Shown: positions 32,744-43,600 of the stretch, piece after piece
Position numbering within the stretch: position 1 is the stretch's first letter
Layout: each line of letters starts with the position of its first letter
Source: Gangjinia marincola
GTDB taxonomy: Bacteria; Bacteroidota; Bacteroidia; Flavobacteriales; Flavobacteriaceae
Length of the DNA stretch: 64,000 nt
Direction of reading: 5' to 3'
Assembly (NCBI RefSeq): GCF_039523415.1
Contig: NZ_BAAAFG010000002.1
Location: 248,001-312,000, forward strand
Notes under the pieces: model-generated
Database searches by the model: none
Told to the model about the DNA's origin: nothing
What the model saw: the letters and a program-made list of their open reading frames with translations, nothing else
Translations under genes and position numbers: made by a program

Positions 32744-33961
32744 ATGAATGAATTAGTCAAAGAAATCTTGTTGTTCATTCTTGCATTGGGTGGAATAATT
32801 CTTTTCTTTTTTCTGCTTAATAAAGGATATAAACTAACACTAAAGAAAATTGACCATCTTGAGAAAAATCTATTCTTTAAGAAGACTAAGTTTTCTTCTT
32901 TTTTTAAATATATCACTCCAAGACGAGAACGAGACATACTGGTCTTCCTAGCAAAACTCTTGAGGATTGCCATAATCATTGTATTCTTAATTTTTTACAC
33001 TCCTATATTATTTAGGATTTTTCCTCAAACAAGATCAATATCAGATACTGTACTAGGACATTTGAAAAAGCCTGTTCTTTTTTTATGGGATGGAATAATT
33101 GGTTTTATCCCAAATCTATTTTTTATTCTGGTCATTTTTTTTGTGACGAAATACCTATTGCGCTTTATAAAATACCTGGCGAATGAGTTGGAACGCGAAG
33201 CCGTTCGCATTGATGGATTTCACGCCGACTGGGCGAAACCTACCTACAATCTGGCAAAAGTCGTTATAATCGCTTTTGCACTAGTAATTGTTTTTCCCTA
33301 TATCCCTGGATCTGACTCTAAAGCATTCACTGGAGTATCTATCTTTTTTGGGGTGCTTTTTTCACTGGGGTCAACCTCAGCCATATCAAATATTGTAGCG
33401 GGAATTGTCATTACGTACATGCGACCATTTAAATTAGGAGATCGTGTTCAGATAGGAGAAACCATAGGTGACGTGACCGATAAGAGTTTACTGGTGACCA
33501 GGGTACGAACCATTAAAAATCTGGATATTACTATACCTAACTCTGCGATTTTGAATAATCACATTGTAAATTTTTCAAAAAATGCTGCGGAAGATATCGG
33601 AATCATTTTACATACCAGTGTAACCATAGGATATGATGTACCCAGCAACGAAGTGATTAAGGCTTTAGTGGAAGGTGCTACTCGCACGGAAGCTATTTTA
33701 GAAAACCCCAAACCTTTTGTATTGATTAAAAGTCTGGACGATTTTTACGTTAATTATGAAATCAATGCTTACACCAAGTCCCCTGAAAAAGCTGCGCTGA
33801 TCTACTCTAACCTACACGATTCGATCAAAGATGCAATGCATGATGCGGGAATAGAAATTTTATCTCCTCACTACAGTGCAATACGAGATGGGAATTCATT
33901 AACAGTTCCCCTCAAAAATATCCCGGAAGGATATGAAAAGCCTGGGTTCAAGGTGAACTAA
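32744..33961 (+). CDS. MscS-family mechanosensitive ion channel
   Basis: A 405-residue membrane protein. Several transmembrane segments precede the MscS core, where SLGSTSAISNIVAGIVITYMRPFKLGDRVQIGETIGDV gives the pore helix and the beta-domain. LLVTRVRTIKNLDITIPNSAILNNHIVNFS is also typical. It releases solutes under hypo-osmotic shock. A short intergenic region upstream holds no obvious promoter. Its last four bases overlap the convergent gene on the minus strand. Confidence 0.9.
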   Translation: MNELVKEILLFILALGGIILFFFLLNKGYKLTLKKIDHLEKNLFFKKTKFSSFFKYITPRRERDILVFLAKLLRIAIIIVFLIFYTPILFRIFPQTRSISDTVLGHLKKPVLFLWDGIIGFIPNLFFILVIFFVTKYLLRFIKYLANELEREAVRIDGFHADWAKPTYNLAKVVIIAFALVIVFPYIPGSDSKAFTGVSIFFGVLFSLGSTSAISNIVAGIVITYMRPFKLGDRVQIGETIGDVTDKSLLVTRVRTIKNLDITIPNSAILNNHIVNFSKNAAEDIGIILHTSVTIGYDVPSNEVIKALVEGATRTEAILENPKPFVLIKSLDDFYVNYEINAYTKSPEKAALIYSNLHDSIKDAMHDAGIEILSPHYSAIRDGNSLTVPLKNIPEGYEKPGFKVN

Positions 33962-34485
33962 AGTGTTTTGTGATTTACATTAGGATATTCCACTTGAAAT
34001 GTATCGTCATAAAGAGATTTGTATTTGATTTCAATATGAATATGTTTTAATTCTTTGAGGAAAGCTTCTATCTGATTCTTATTTGAAATATATAATACTA
34101 CAAAAGTCTTATTATGAGGAACAACTTGATCTCCGAACAAATCCATATAATCCTCATATGCCAGCGAATCTGCAAGGCCTGCCTCTTTAGCGATATTTTT
34201 GCTCAATGAAGCAAAATTTACAAAGGAGGAATCCTTATGAATGATCTTATAATCTTCAATGATTGCTGGTCCAAGTCCAAGATTGCTTAAGGTTAGCCGA
34301 TAATGACTCTCATTAGTTCCTGTTCTCCAAGTATGTAGTAAGGAAATACGAGGCCAAACTGAGGCGTGCTGTTCTTTTTTCAAAATGATCGTTTGGTACA
34401 CGGTAGTTACTAAAGCACAAACGCTAATGACAATTGCTGCAATCGCCACAACTTTATCGGTTGACAGTCGTATTTTCTTGGGCAT
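33958..34485 (-). CDS. Single-pass membrane protein of unknown function
   Basis: I do not recognise this 175-residue protein. A transmembrane segment near the start (VVAIAAIVISVCALVTTVYQTIIL) is followed by a probably extracytoplasmic beta-rich domain (SHYRLTLSNLGLGPAIIEDYKII). Its 3' end overlaps the end of the convergent mscS gene by four bases. Upstream is katG on the same strand, 77 bp away. Confidence 0.65.
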   Translation of the reverse strand: MPKKIRLSTDKVVAIAAIVISVCALVTTVYQTIILKKEQHASVWPRISLLHTWRTGTNESHYRLTLSNLGLGPAIIEDYKIIHKDSSFVNFASLSKNIAKEAGLADSLAYEDYMDLFGDQVVPHNKTFVVLYISNKNQIEAFLKELKHIHIEIKYKSLYDDTFQVEYPNVNHKTL

Positions 34486-34562
34486 ATCCTAAGGGCTATT
34501 AGTACAGCTAGAAATGAAAGACACTTTGAAGATTTAAATCTTGGAAGGTTTTTAGTTCGTAT

Positions 34563-36800
34563 TTATTTCAAATCAAATCTATCCAAATTCATCACTTTAT
34601 CCCAAGCTGCGACAAAATCATGCACAAATTTTTCTTGTGCATCATTGCTTCCGTACACTTCCGCAACAGCTCTAAGTTCTGTGTTCGAACCAAAAATTAA
34701 ATCTGCACGTGTCCCTATAAATTTCACTTCACCGGTTTTTCTGTCACTTCCTTCAAACACACGCTCTGAAGCAGAGTTAGCCTTCCACGTATACGAAAAA
34801 TCTAATAAATTAGTGAAGAAATCATTGGTTAAGGCTCCAATACGGTCTGTAAATACACCATAGTGAGAACCATCGTAGTTCGCTCCCAGAACACGTAATC
34901 CACCCACCAATACAGTCATCTCTGGAATAGACAGTGTTAGTAATTGCGCCCGATCAACTAGAAAATCTTCATCTGCTGCTTTTTGATCTTTCTGAATATA
35001 GTTTCTAAAACCGTCTGCCTTAGGCTCTAAATATCCGAATGAATCCACATCTGTCTTTTCTTGAGTAGCATCTGTTCTACCTGGAGTAAATGGAACAGAA
35101 ACATTATAACCTGCATTTTTAGCAGCTTGCTCTACTCCTGAACAACCGGCAAGAACAATTAAATCGGCCATCGAGACTTTTTTGCTTCCAGATTGTTGAT
35201 CGTTAAATTCCTTTTGAATATCCTTCAGAACTCCAAGTACTCTATGCAGTTGATTTGGATTATTCACTTCCCAGCTGTTTTGAGGTGCCAATCGTATTCT
35301 AGCTCCATTTGCTCCACCTCGCTTATCTGAATCTCTGTAAGTAGATGCCGAGGCCCAGGCTGTGCTTACCAATTCTGAAACAGACAAATCTGAATCTAAT
35401 ACTGCTTTTTTAAGAGCTGCTATATCCTGTTCATTTACTAATTCGTGATCAACAGCAGGAACAGGATCTTGCCATAACATTTGTTCCTTGGGAACCTCTG
35501 GACCTAAGTAGCGATCAATAGGTCCCATATCCCGATGGGTCAACTTATACCAAGCTTTAGCAAATGCTTCTTCAAAGGCTTTATGATCTTTATGGAAGCG
35601 TTTAGATATTTCAAGATAATCAGGATCGACCTTAAGTGCAATATCTGCGGTGGTCATCATTAATGGTTGGGATTTAGACTTATCACCCGCCCGCGGTGCC
35701 ATTTTAGCATTAGATTCCTTAGTTGGGGTCCACTGATGTGCCCCTGCCGGACTCTTAGTTAGTTCCCATTCATGATTTAGCAGCATATCAAAATAATCGT
35801 GATCCCATTGGGTTGGGTTAGGTGTCCAGGCACCTTCTAAACCACTGGTTATAACATCTTCTAATACTCCTGATTTGTAGGAATTTTTCCATCCAGTACT
35901 CATTTCTTCTATGGATGCACCATGTGGTTCTGTCCCTACGTATTTAATTGGATCTGCCGCACCATGCGCTTTTCCGAATGTGTGTCCGCCGGCTACAAGC
36001 GCAACTGTTTCTTCATCATTCATCGCCATACGACCAAAGGTTTCTCTCACATTAGCAGCAGAACCCATAGGATCAGGGTTACCGTTAGGACCTTCAGGAT
36101 TGACATAAATCCAACCCATCATTACTGCACCAAGTGGTTCCTCTAGTTTACCATCGGCATAACGCGCATCATTTGCTCCCCACTCCGTTTCTGATCCCCA
36201 ATAAATATCCTGCTCTGGTTCCCAAACATCTTCACGGCCTCCTGCAAAACCCATTGTTTCAAAGCCCATGGATTCTAAGGCACAGTTTCCTGCTAAAATC
36301 ATTAAGTCTGCCCATGATATCTTTCTACCGTACTTCTTTTTAATCGGCCAGAGCAATAGGCGGGCTTTATCTAAGTTTCCATTATCGGGCCAACTGTTTA
36401 AAGGAGCAAAACGTTGTGTACCAGAGTTTGCTCCGCCACGACCATCACCAATACGATACGTCCCGGCACTATGCCAAGCCATACGAATCATAAATCCGCC
36501 GTAGTGTCCATAATCTGCCGGCCACCAGTCTTGAGAATCGGTCATCAGATCCAGCACTTCTTGTTTAAGTTTTGGAAAATCAAGACTATTAAAGGCTTCT
36601 TTATAATTAAAATCTTCTCCCATGGGATTAGATTTTGGAGAGTGTTGCCTAAGAATATTTAAGCGTAATTCATTTGGCCACCAATCACGCACAGTGGTTC
36701 CTCCACCAGCTGTTGTAGTTTGAGGTCCGCCCATAAATGGGCATTTTGCAATTGGACTGGGATCGTTTACTGCAAAAGTTTCGGTATTCTCATTTGCCAT
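34563..36800 (-). CDS. katG: Catalase-peroxidase KatG
   Basis: Haem enzyme that destroys hydrogen peroxide by both catalase and peroxidase activity, 745 residues. The distal site is clear: Arg106, Trp109 and His110 (RMAWHSAGTYR), with MGWIYVNPEGP carrying the tyrosine of the Met-Tyr-Trp cross-link. The proximal histidine lies in LVAGGHTFGKAHG. Two homologous peroxidase domains are present, the second (after residue 420) non-catalytic as is usual. No OxyR-like regulator lies beside it. Confidence 0.97.
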   Translation of the reverse strand: MANENTETFAVNDPSPIAKCPFMGGPQTTTAGGGTTVRDWWPNELRLNILRQHSPKSNPMGEDFNYKEAFNSLDFPKLKQEVLDLMTDSQDWWPADYGHYGGFMIRMAWHSAGTYRIGDGRGGANSGTQRFAPLNSWPDNGNLDKARLLLWPIKKKYGRKISWADLMILAGNCALESMGFETMGFAGGREDVWEPEQDIYWGSETEWGANDARYADGKLEEPLGAVMMGWIYVNPEGPNGNPDPMGSAANVRETFGRMAMNDEETVALVAGGHTFGKAHGAADPIKYVGTEPHGASIEEMSTGWKNSYKSGVLEDVITSGLEGAWTPNPTQWDHDYFDMLLNHEWELTKSPAGAHQWTPTKESNAKMAPRAGDKSKSQPLMMTTADIALKVDPDYLEISKRFHKDHKAFEEAFAKAWYKLTHRDMGPIDRYLGPEVPKEQMLWQDPVPAVDHELVNEQDIAALKKAVLDSDLSVSELVSTAWASASTYRDSDKRGGANGARIRLAPQNSWEVNNPNQLHRVLGVLKDIQKEFNDQQSGSKKVSMADLIVLAGCSGVEQAAKNAGYNVSVPFTPGRTDATQEKTDVDSFGYLEPKADGFRNYIQKDQKAADEDFLVDRAQLLTLSIPEMTVLVGGLRVLGANYDGSHYGVFTDRIGALTNDFFTNLLDFSYTWKANSASERVFEGSDRKTGEVKFIGTRADLIFGSNTELRAVAEVYGSNDAQEKFVHDFVAAWDKVMNLDRFDLK

Positions 36801-37086
36801 GGTATATGATTTTATTGGATTAGTTTCAAAATAGGTTTACTAATGTACATAGATTAAAAGAAGATTGAAAAAGGGTGCCATCAATTTTTCTTATAGAACC
36901 AAAATTTTTCAGACAAGACAAAATAATTGATGGTGTTCTCTTATTAAAGATATTTTGAATTATTGTGTAGCCGATTGAGATACCGATTTGTGTTTAAATA
37001 CAATTTTAAAAAGGAAAGCTAACTCGTAATTGTTTTTAAGCTGTATCACTAAAACAGAAAATCGAAACAATGATTGTTAAGGTTCA
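36801..37086. other. Intergenic region upstream of katG
   Basis: About 290 bases without a gene. It holds the katG leader. A 9-bp inverted pair (CCATCAATT at 36878-36886 and AATTGATGG at 36925-36933) could form a hairpin. I see no good -7/-33 pair, only TATTTTG near 36830 on the minus strand, one base short of the consensus. Confidence 0.4.
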
Positions 37087-37339
37087 ATGTAGCGTATGAA
37101 TCTACCCCGAATCCGTCGAGAGAACCAGCGTCTGCCAGGCGGCGGATATGAGCCCAACTTCAATAAAAATAAAAGAAAGCAAAAACCGCAAGGGTTTGTT
37201 GAGCTTTCAATTAGTAGCGAGGATCTGCCCCGAATCTGTCGGGAGAACCAGCGTCCGCCATCCCGCGGATATGGATCCAATCTAAATGAAAATAAATGTA
37301 AACAAAAAACCGCAACGGTTTGTTGCGGTTTTGATTTAG
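37087..37339. repeat. Two degenerate 125-bp tandem copies of the tRNA-fMet 3' end and terminator
   Basis: The plus-strand string TAGCG occurs at 37090, 37215 and 37340, exactly 125 bp apart; the last is the 3' end of the tRNA gene. Each copy carries GAACCAGCG, a TGAAAATAAA or CAATAAAAAT spacer and a CCGCAAxGGTTTG hairpin, with copies B and C closely alike but lacking most of the tRNA. They look like repeat duplications of the tRNA tail that then decayed. Confidence 0.75.
37303..37332 (-). terminator. Intrinsic terminator of the tRNA-fMet gene
   Basis: AAAACCGCAAC and its complement GTTGCGGTTTT form an 11-bp stem with a 5-base loop, 7 bases after the tRNA 3' end. On the minus strand a T-run follows. 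A decayed copy of the same hairpin is visible near 37182-37206. Confidence 0.85.
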
Positions 37340-37412
<73 letters not shown>

Positions 37413-37526
37413 CTATTGAAGCACAAAGATACATTATTTTTCTATTCAGTAAAACCTTAACCACGCAGATTTAACACTAAATCATAAAAATAAAGTGCAG
37501 CGTGCTGATTTCTATATTTTTATATC

Positions 37527-39068
37527 ATGATAAAAAATGTAAGCCGAACCTGGAAAATTATTTTAGCTGTTCTTGCTGTATTAGTGCTGTTGTATGTAGT
37601 GGTTAAGTTGTATGTGCATCAAAAAATAGATTCTCTTTTGACCGACTCCGCTATATCATCCTATCAAATTGCCTACAGTGATATTTCTACTTCATTGTTT
37701 GCCGGAAACTTAGCGCTTAGAGATGTCACAATAACCGGAAAAAAGGATAGGACATCAAATCATTCATTTACGGCTGATCAGATAGAGATAAATGGAGTAC
37801 AAATTTTAAAAGCTTTGACGGGCACTTCACTCTCTATGGAGGAAGTGGTTGTTCATGGTTTTGATCTCAACTATTCAATGTTACGACCAAAAAGCAATGA
37901 CAGCAATAATAAGCAATCTAAAAATTTTGATAGAAGTATTGCCATCAATCGCTTTTCAGTACGAAATGGTAATGTTACTATTGAAAGAGACTCGTTAGAA
38001 AGGCCTTGGATTAAGAGTTATATCAATGACTTGAACATTAAGAATATTAAGATCGATTCAACTAGTTTAAACGCAACACTGCCCTTTACGTATAATACAC
38101 TTGATCTGGATATAGACAGTACATCTGTGACCATTAGTCCTTATGACCAACTGACTTTTAATGCACTGAAATTAAATGCTGACTCGATTACCCTAAATAA
38201 TGCTGCATTTAAAACTATCGTTTCACCTCAAGAAATTTATGATAGGTTTGGAATGGAACGAGATATTTTTGATGTGGAATTCCCATCGATAGCAGTTAAA
38301 GAGTATGACCTTAAATTTAACGCTGAAATGCCGGAGTTTACTGCTACTGATATTATACTAAATAAGCCCATAATTAATGTGTATCGCAATAAATTGATAA
38401 AGGATAACCCAAAGAAAAGGGCAATGTACAGTGAGCTGCTTAGAAATCTTCCTATACATCTCAACATTGGCGACGTTACCCTTAAAGATGGGTATATAGC
38501 TTATGCTGAAAAAAGGATTGAGGCCAATGGTCCCGCCACCCTATTTTTAACTAATATGAATGCTACAATTGCAGGAGTTAATACTTTTCCTGCAGAAAAA
38601 TCGCAAATAGATATTGATGCTACAACTTTACTGATGGGAAGTGGCGATGTTGATGCACAGTGGTCATTCGATATTTTTGATGAGCGGGATAATTTCACCT
38701 TTAGAGCAGATGTGAAGCATTTAAATTTAGAAAGTATTTCCCCTTTTATTCGTAACCTTTTTAACATAACTGCTAAAGGGAACATAAATCAATTATACTT
38801 TTCTATATACGGCGATCAAGATTCCTCAACTACCGACGTGAAAATTGACTATACGGGAATGGATATCCAAGTACTTGGATCAGACGGCGACGAAAATACC
38901 ATCAAAACACTTTTAGGAAACTTACTTGTGGCTGGAGATACGACATCAAATTCTGGTAGTTTTGACAACGTGAAAGCCACCTCACAGCGGGATAAACAAA
39001 AATCCTTTTTTAACTATATCTGGATAAGTTTGAGAGCTGCTCTTAAAGAAAGTATGACGATATTCTAA
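37527..39068 (+). CDS. AsmA-like / DUF748-type envelope protein
   Basis: A 513-residue protein with an N-terminal membrane anchor (IILAVLAVLVLLYVVVKLYV) and a long extracytoplasmic part made of repeating beta-strands (for example DITISPYDQLTFNALKL and INRFSVRNGNVTIERDS). This pattern fits the AsmA/TamB superfamily, which is linked to lipid transfer between membranes. The exact family is uncertain. It is a single gene on the plus strand, opposite the converging RND operon. Confidence 0.7.
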   Translation: MIKNVSRTWKIILAVLAVLVLLYVVVKLYVHQKIDSLLTDSAISSYQIAYSDISTSLFAGNLALRDVTITGKKDRTSNHSFTADQIEINGVQILKALTGTSLSMEEVVVHGFDLNYSMLRPKSNDSNNKQSKNFDRSIAINRFSVRNGNVTIERDSLERPWIKSYINDLNIKNIKIDSTSLNATLPFTYNTLDLDIDSTSVTISPYDQLTFNALKLNADSITLNNAAFKTIVSPQEIYDRFGMERDIFDVEFPSIAVKEYDLKFNAEMPEFTATDIILNKPIINVYRNKLIKDNPKKRAMYSELLRNLPIHLNIGDVTLKDGYIAYAEKRIEANGPATLFLTNMNATIAGVNTFPAEKSQIDIDATTLLMGSGDVDAQWSFDIFDERDNFTFRADVKHLNLESISPFIRNLFNITAKGNINQLYFSIYGDQDSSTTDVKIDYTGMDIQVLGSDGDENTIKTLLGNLLVAGDTTSNSGSFDNVKATSQRDKQKSFFNYIWISLRAALKESMTIF

Positions 39069-39087
39069 GATTAACTTACAGTAGACA

Positions 39088-39270
39088 TCACTGCTCTAAA
39101 TTTTCTGCTTGAAAGGATATGAGTTCATGATCTTGGAAACCTACGGTAATGCTTATTGGGTTACAACACACTTCGCAGTCTTCTACATAGTTCTGAAGTC
39201 TTACTGATGTATCGAGCAGCATTGAAATCTCTTCCCAGCAGTAAGGACATTGAAAAGAATGTTCATACAT
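39088..39270 (-). CDS. CPXCG-motif cysteine-rich protein
   Basis: A 60-residue zinc-binding protein with CPYCWEE and CEVCCNP giving four cysteines in two pairs. The family is small and of unknown function. It directly follows the TolC gene (two bases) and may be a by-stander of the efflux operon. Confidence 0.85.
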   Translation of the reverse strand: MYEHSFQCPYCWEEISMLLDTSVRLQNYVEDCEVCCNPISITVGFQDHELISFQAENLEQ

Positions 39271-39272
39271 GA

Positions 39273-40619
39273 CTAAAACTTTGTATTTAGAATTTCTCCG
39301 GTAAGCTGCAGTAGTTGGAGTTCAGCCAGTTTAGCGTCATATTTGGCTGCATTGCGATTTGTCCTGGCATTGAGATAATTTATTTGTGCCTGTCGATACT
39401 CAATAGAAGTAGCCCTACCAAGCTTATACACTTCTTGAGTTCGTTCAAAATTATTTTTTGCAGTAGCTACATTTTTTTTTTGAATATCAAAAACGATCAG
39501 GCGGCTAAGGTAGTTTGCTTCTGCATTTTTAATGTCCCTTAGTACTTCTTGTTCCACCTGTTTTTTAGTGACTTCCTGATTTTGTAGTGTTATTTTCGCA
39601 TTGCGTTCCCTATTTACAGTGGCTCCTCCATCAAAAATATTCCAAGTTAAATTGATACCGGCAGAGAGCGTTTCATTTTCGTTGATGTTTGGTGGCTGAC
39701 CAAAAAGTGGATTGGGAGGATTTCTATTTTGATTCCAACCGTATGAGCCTGATAAATCGATGCGTGGGAAATAACCCGATCTACTTATTTTGAGATCATA
39801 TTCATTTATTTTGATGTTTTGTTCACTCTGCATGTAGCGCACATTTTTTTGTAGTGGAGCTACTAAATATGCATCAATAACCAATTTTGATGTAAAGTTT
39901 ACCAAGGTATCTACTTCAAACTCTTCCATCAAATCTCTTGACAAGACCAGATTCAAATCTCTCTTAGCGTTACCTAATGATTGGATTGCATTGAGAAGGT
40001 TAATGCTGTCATTTGCTACGTCTACTTGGGCATTTAGTACTTCCAGTTTATTTGCCTGACCGTACTCAAATCTGTATTGAGCTCTGGTGATACGATCTCT
40101 TGAGGTGTTTAGTGTCTCTTTAAAAACCTCAACATTTTCTGTTAAACGTGCAACATCATAGTATACACTAAAGAGTTGTAAACCAGTAACCTCTGCTGTT
40201 TCTCTAGCCTGTAATTCACTTAATGCATAAAGCTCTTGTAAGCGCTTAAAGTTATACAACCTCCCTAGTCCATCAAATAACAAGTAGCTAGCATTAATCG
40301 ATGCGTTATACGATTGAGTTTCGGCATTCTCTAGTGTAAAATCATCACGTTCAGAATCTGGCGGAAAATCGACATCTGTAGTTCGTTTCTCATAACCTGC
40401 GCTTCCTAAGCCGGTCAAGTTGGGTAAGTACCCCGAGTTTAAAATTCCGGCGTTGTTTTCGGCGATTTCTGTATTGTTTTCTGCAATTTCGATGCTAAAA
40501 TTATTTTTCAGCATTAATCTAAACGCCTCTTCTTTTGTAAGTATTTCGGCTTGACCGAAACTCACTAAACAACTTAAGAGTATACCTATAAAAAGGATAT
40601 GATTAGTCTGCCGTTTCAT
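39273..40619 (-). CDS. TolC-family outer-membrane efflux channel
   Basis: Outer-membrane component of the tripartite efflux pump coded in this operon. Signal peptide (HILFIGILLSCLVSFGQ) is followed by two copies of the outer-membrane efflux repeat with heptad-rich helices (LPNLTGLGSAGYEKR, YFPRIDLSGSYGWN, QVEQEVLRDIKNAEANYLSRL). About 448 residues. I selected ATG at 40619, giving a normal signal peptide and overlapping the RND gene end by 17 bases. The order MFP-RND-TolC is usual. Confidence 0.9.
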   Translation of the reverse strand: MKRQTNHILFIGILLSCLVSFGQAEILTKEEAFRLMLKNNFSIEIAENNTEIAENNAGILNSGYLPNLTGLGSAGYEKRTTDVDFPPDSERDDFTLENAETQSYNASINASYLLFDGLGRLYNFKRLQELYALSELQARETAEVTGLQLFSVYYDVARLTENVEVFKETLNTSRDRITRAQYRFEYGQANKLEVLNAQVDVANDSINLLNAIQSLGNAKRDLNLVLSRDLMEEFEVDTLVNFTSKLVIDAYLVAPLQKNVRYMQSEQNIKINEYDLKISRSGYFPRIDLSGSYGWNQNRNPPNPLFGQPPNINENETLSAGINLTWNIFDGGATVNRERNAKITLQNQEVTKKQVEQEVLRDIKNAEANYLSRLIVFDIQKKNVATAKNNFERTQEVYKLGRATSIEYRQAQINYLNARTNRNAAKYDAKLAELQLLQLTGEILNTKF

Positions 40620-43600
40620 TAAGATCGTTTTGTTCTTTAATCGCCCGTTCAACTTTTCGGTTTTTCACATTGTCTCCTTTGAGCAACCAGATCGCTCCTA
40701 CTTTAGCTCTATTGCTAAAGGATAGAAATAGTGGAAGTAACAGTAATGTTAATACTGTTGCAAATCCAATTCCATAGGAAATAGAAATTGCCATAGGTTT
40801 TAAAAATTGGGCTTGTCGGCTCTTTTCAAAAATCAATGGTGCCAATCCTGCAATCGTAGTAATCGAGGTTAAAAATATTGCTCTAAACCTAGATTTACCG
40901 GCAGCGTACAGCGCTTCGTCAAAGTCCATTCCTTCTTGTAAATACTTATTGAATTTACCGATCAAGACCAATCCATCATTCACCATAATACCGATCAATG
41001 CGATGATCCCTAACATGGACAGCACATTGATAGGAAAGCCATGAAACAGATGCCCCCAACCCACTGCGATTAAACTGAACGGAATTAATAATAATAACAT
41101 TAGCGGCTGGCTGTAGCTTCTAAAGGTAAATGCAATCACGCAATAAATGAGAAAAAATACGATGGGGAATACGACCTTTGCAGAACTTGCAATCTTACCT
41201 GCTTCCCTATTTTGACCTTCATAAGATGCAGTGACGGTAGGATAGCGTGAGGTGATATCTGGCATTACCTCTTGCCTAATGTTGTCTAATATATCTGTCG
41301 CGCTTTGATCAGGATTTTTTAAATCTGCCGTAACTTGTATTTCACGTTGACCTTCCAGATGATTGATGGCAACTGTACCGCGTTCAATAGTATAGTCTGC
41401 AATATCTCTTAAGGGAACTCGGCTGCCTGACGGAGTCAAAATTCTCATATCATCCAAATCCCTGATAGATTCACGATTTTCACGATCATATCTCACCCAA
41501 ACTCTAATTTCATCTTGCCCACGTTGAAAACGTTGTGCTTGCGCTCCAAAAAATCCTGCTCGCACCTGATTCATTATACTGCCTAAGTTCATCCCGAGGG
41601 AATAGGCATTTGGTTTGAGGGTTAGTCGTATTTCTTTTATTCCTACAGGATCATTATCTGCCACATCTTTGAGTACGCTGTTGGCCTCTAATACTTGCTT
41701 TAATTCTTGTTTTGCTTCTTTAAGTTCGTCGTAATTATTGCCCAACAATGAAACTGAAACAGGATTACCTCCAAAGTTTCCACCACTACCAAAAATGAGC
41801 CGTTCTGCTCCAATTACCTGTCCCACTTTTTCTCTTAAGTCATTAGCAACTATAGAAGATTGCACATTATCAGGTCGCTCCTCACCGGGTAATAAGTAAA
41901 TACTCAACGTAGCATCACTAGCGCCATTAGTATTCTTAATGATATTTTCAACCAGCATTTTATCTTTATAGTCTTCGCCTGTTAAATATTCTTTTGACAG
42001 TTCTTTATTAACCTGCCAGGCCTTATCTTCAATCATAGAGATGATCGAATCTGTAATACGCACGTTGGTTCCTTTTGGCATACTTAGTTCTACCGAAACC
42101 CGATCACTAGCGATACTTGGAAAGAGCGTTACTCCTATAATTCCGCCACCTATTGAACCAATGGTAAGAATTATGGCTACCAGAAAAATAGAGAACGCAA
42201 GAATTTTATACTTGATGGTTTTTCTAAGTACTGGAGCATACGCATTATCGCGCAGCCATACCATTACTTTATCGCCATAGTCATTCACTACGCGCATTTT
42301 TCTAAATGCTTTAGCAATACCGGATTGAGGCACCTCATCTTTAGGCTGAAGGGCTTTACTATGTGCTAGATGCGCAGGTAATATAATTAGAGCTTCTACC
42401 AACGATACTATTAACGTTAATATCACAATCGTAGAGACTTCGCTGAAGAACTCCCCTATTCGACCGTCTAAGAACAGAAACGTAGAGAAGGCCAGAATAG
42501 TGGTGATAATCGCAGAGATAATTGGAGGTATAACCTCTATGGTACCATCTACCGCTGCCTGGATAGGACTTTTTCCTTTTTCATAGTGCTGGTAGATATT
42601 TTCTGCAATTACGATTCCATCATCAACCAAGATACCAATAACGATAATCATCCCGAACAGTGAGAGGACGTTAATGGTCACATCAAACTGCCCCGCAAAA
42701 GCAAACATCCCTAGAAATGCAATAGGTAGTCCAAAAGCTACCCAAAAGGCAAGCCTTATATTTAGAAAAACAGATAAAAAAAGCAACACCAGGATCATCC
42801 CAATAATCGCGTTTTCTGTCAACAAAGCCGTTCGTTGATTGAGCACAATGGATTGATCATTAATCACATTGAGTTGGACATTATTATTTTTTTGATTGAA
42901 CGTTGCGATATACGTGTTGACCTTTTCTGCTGAAGAAATTAAATCCTCGTTATTTGTGCTGGTCACACTGATTTGAATAGATTGATCTTCGTTAAAATAA
43001 ATAGCGTTAGGTGTTTCAGAAAAACGATCCCGAATAATTGCCACATCACTTAAGATAATTTTAGATCCATCTGGATTCGCGCGAACAACTAAATGACTTA
43101 GTTCATCACCGTAATACGACCTGTTTTTGGCACGAATTAAAAATTCTTCGTCATAGGTTTTGATGGTTCCACCGGTGACTAGAATATTTGTATTCGCAAC
43201 AGCCGTAGCGACTTCTTCAAAACTCATGTCATATGCCAAAAGAGAATCTTCATTTAAAGCAATTTCAATTTCTTCTTGCGGAAAACCAGACAATGTGATT
43301 TGCGAAATACCTTCCATCCCTCTGAGGTCATTTTCAACATCACGGGCGATTTGCTTTAAGGTTTGTAGCGGAATTTTATCTCCACTAACCGAAAAACTGA
43401 TGGTTTCTCGTGTCGGTTCTTGTTTTGCCACCACAAGAGGCTCCATTCCCGCCGGAAAACTGGGCACTCGATCCACAGCATTTTTAACCTCTAATAATTT
43501 AAGATCGGCGTCAATACCTTTAAGAAGTTCTACAGTAATGGTTCCGCTGTTTTCGCGGGATACAGAAGTCACCCGATCAACTCCTTCTAACCCTTTAAGG

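Noticed and set aside
36878..36933. Riboswitch upstream of katG
   Set aside because: Only one 9-bp inverted pair with a 38-base gap; no multi-stem structure or family motif was recognised.
37087..37339. Additional tRNA genes beside tRNA-fMet
   Set aside because: The repeated segments keep only the last bases of the tRNA and the hairpin region; no complete cloverleaf can be drawn.
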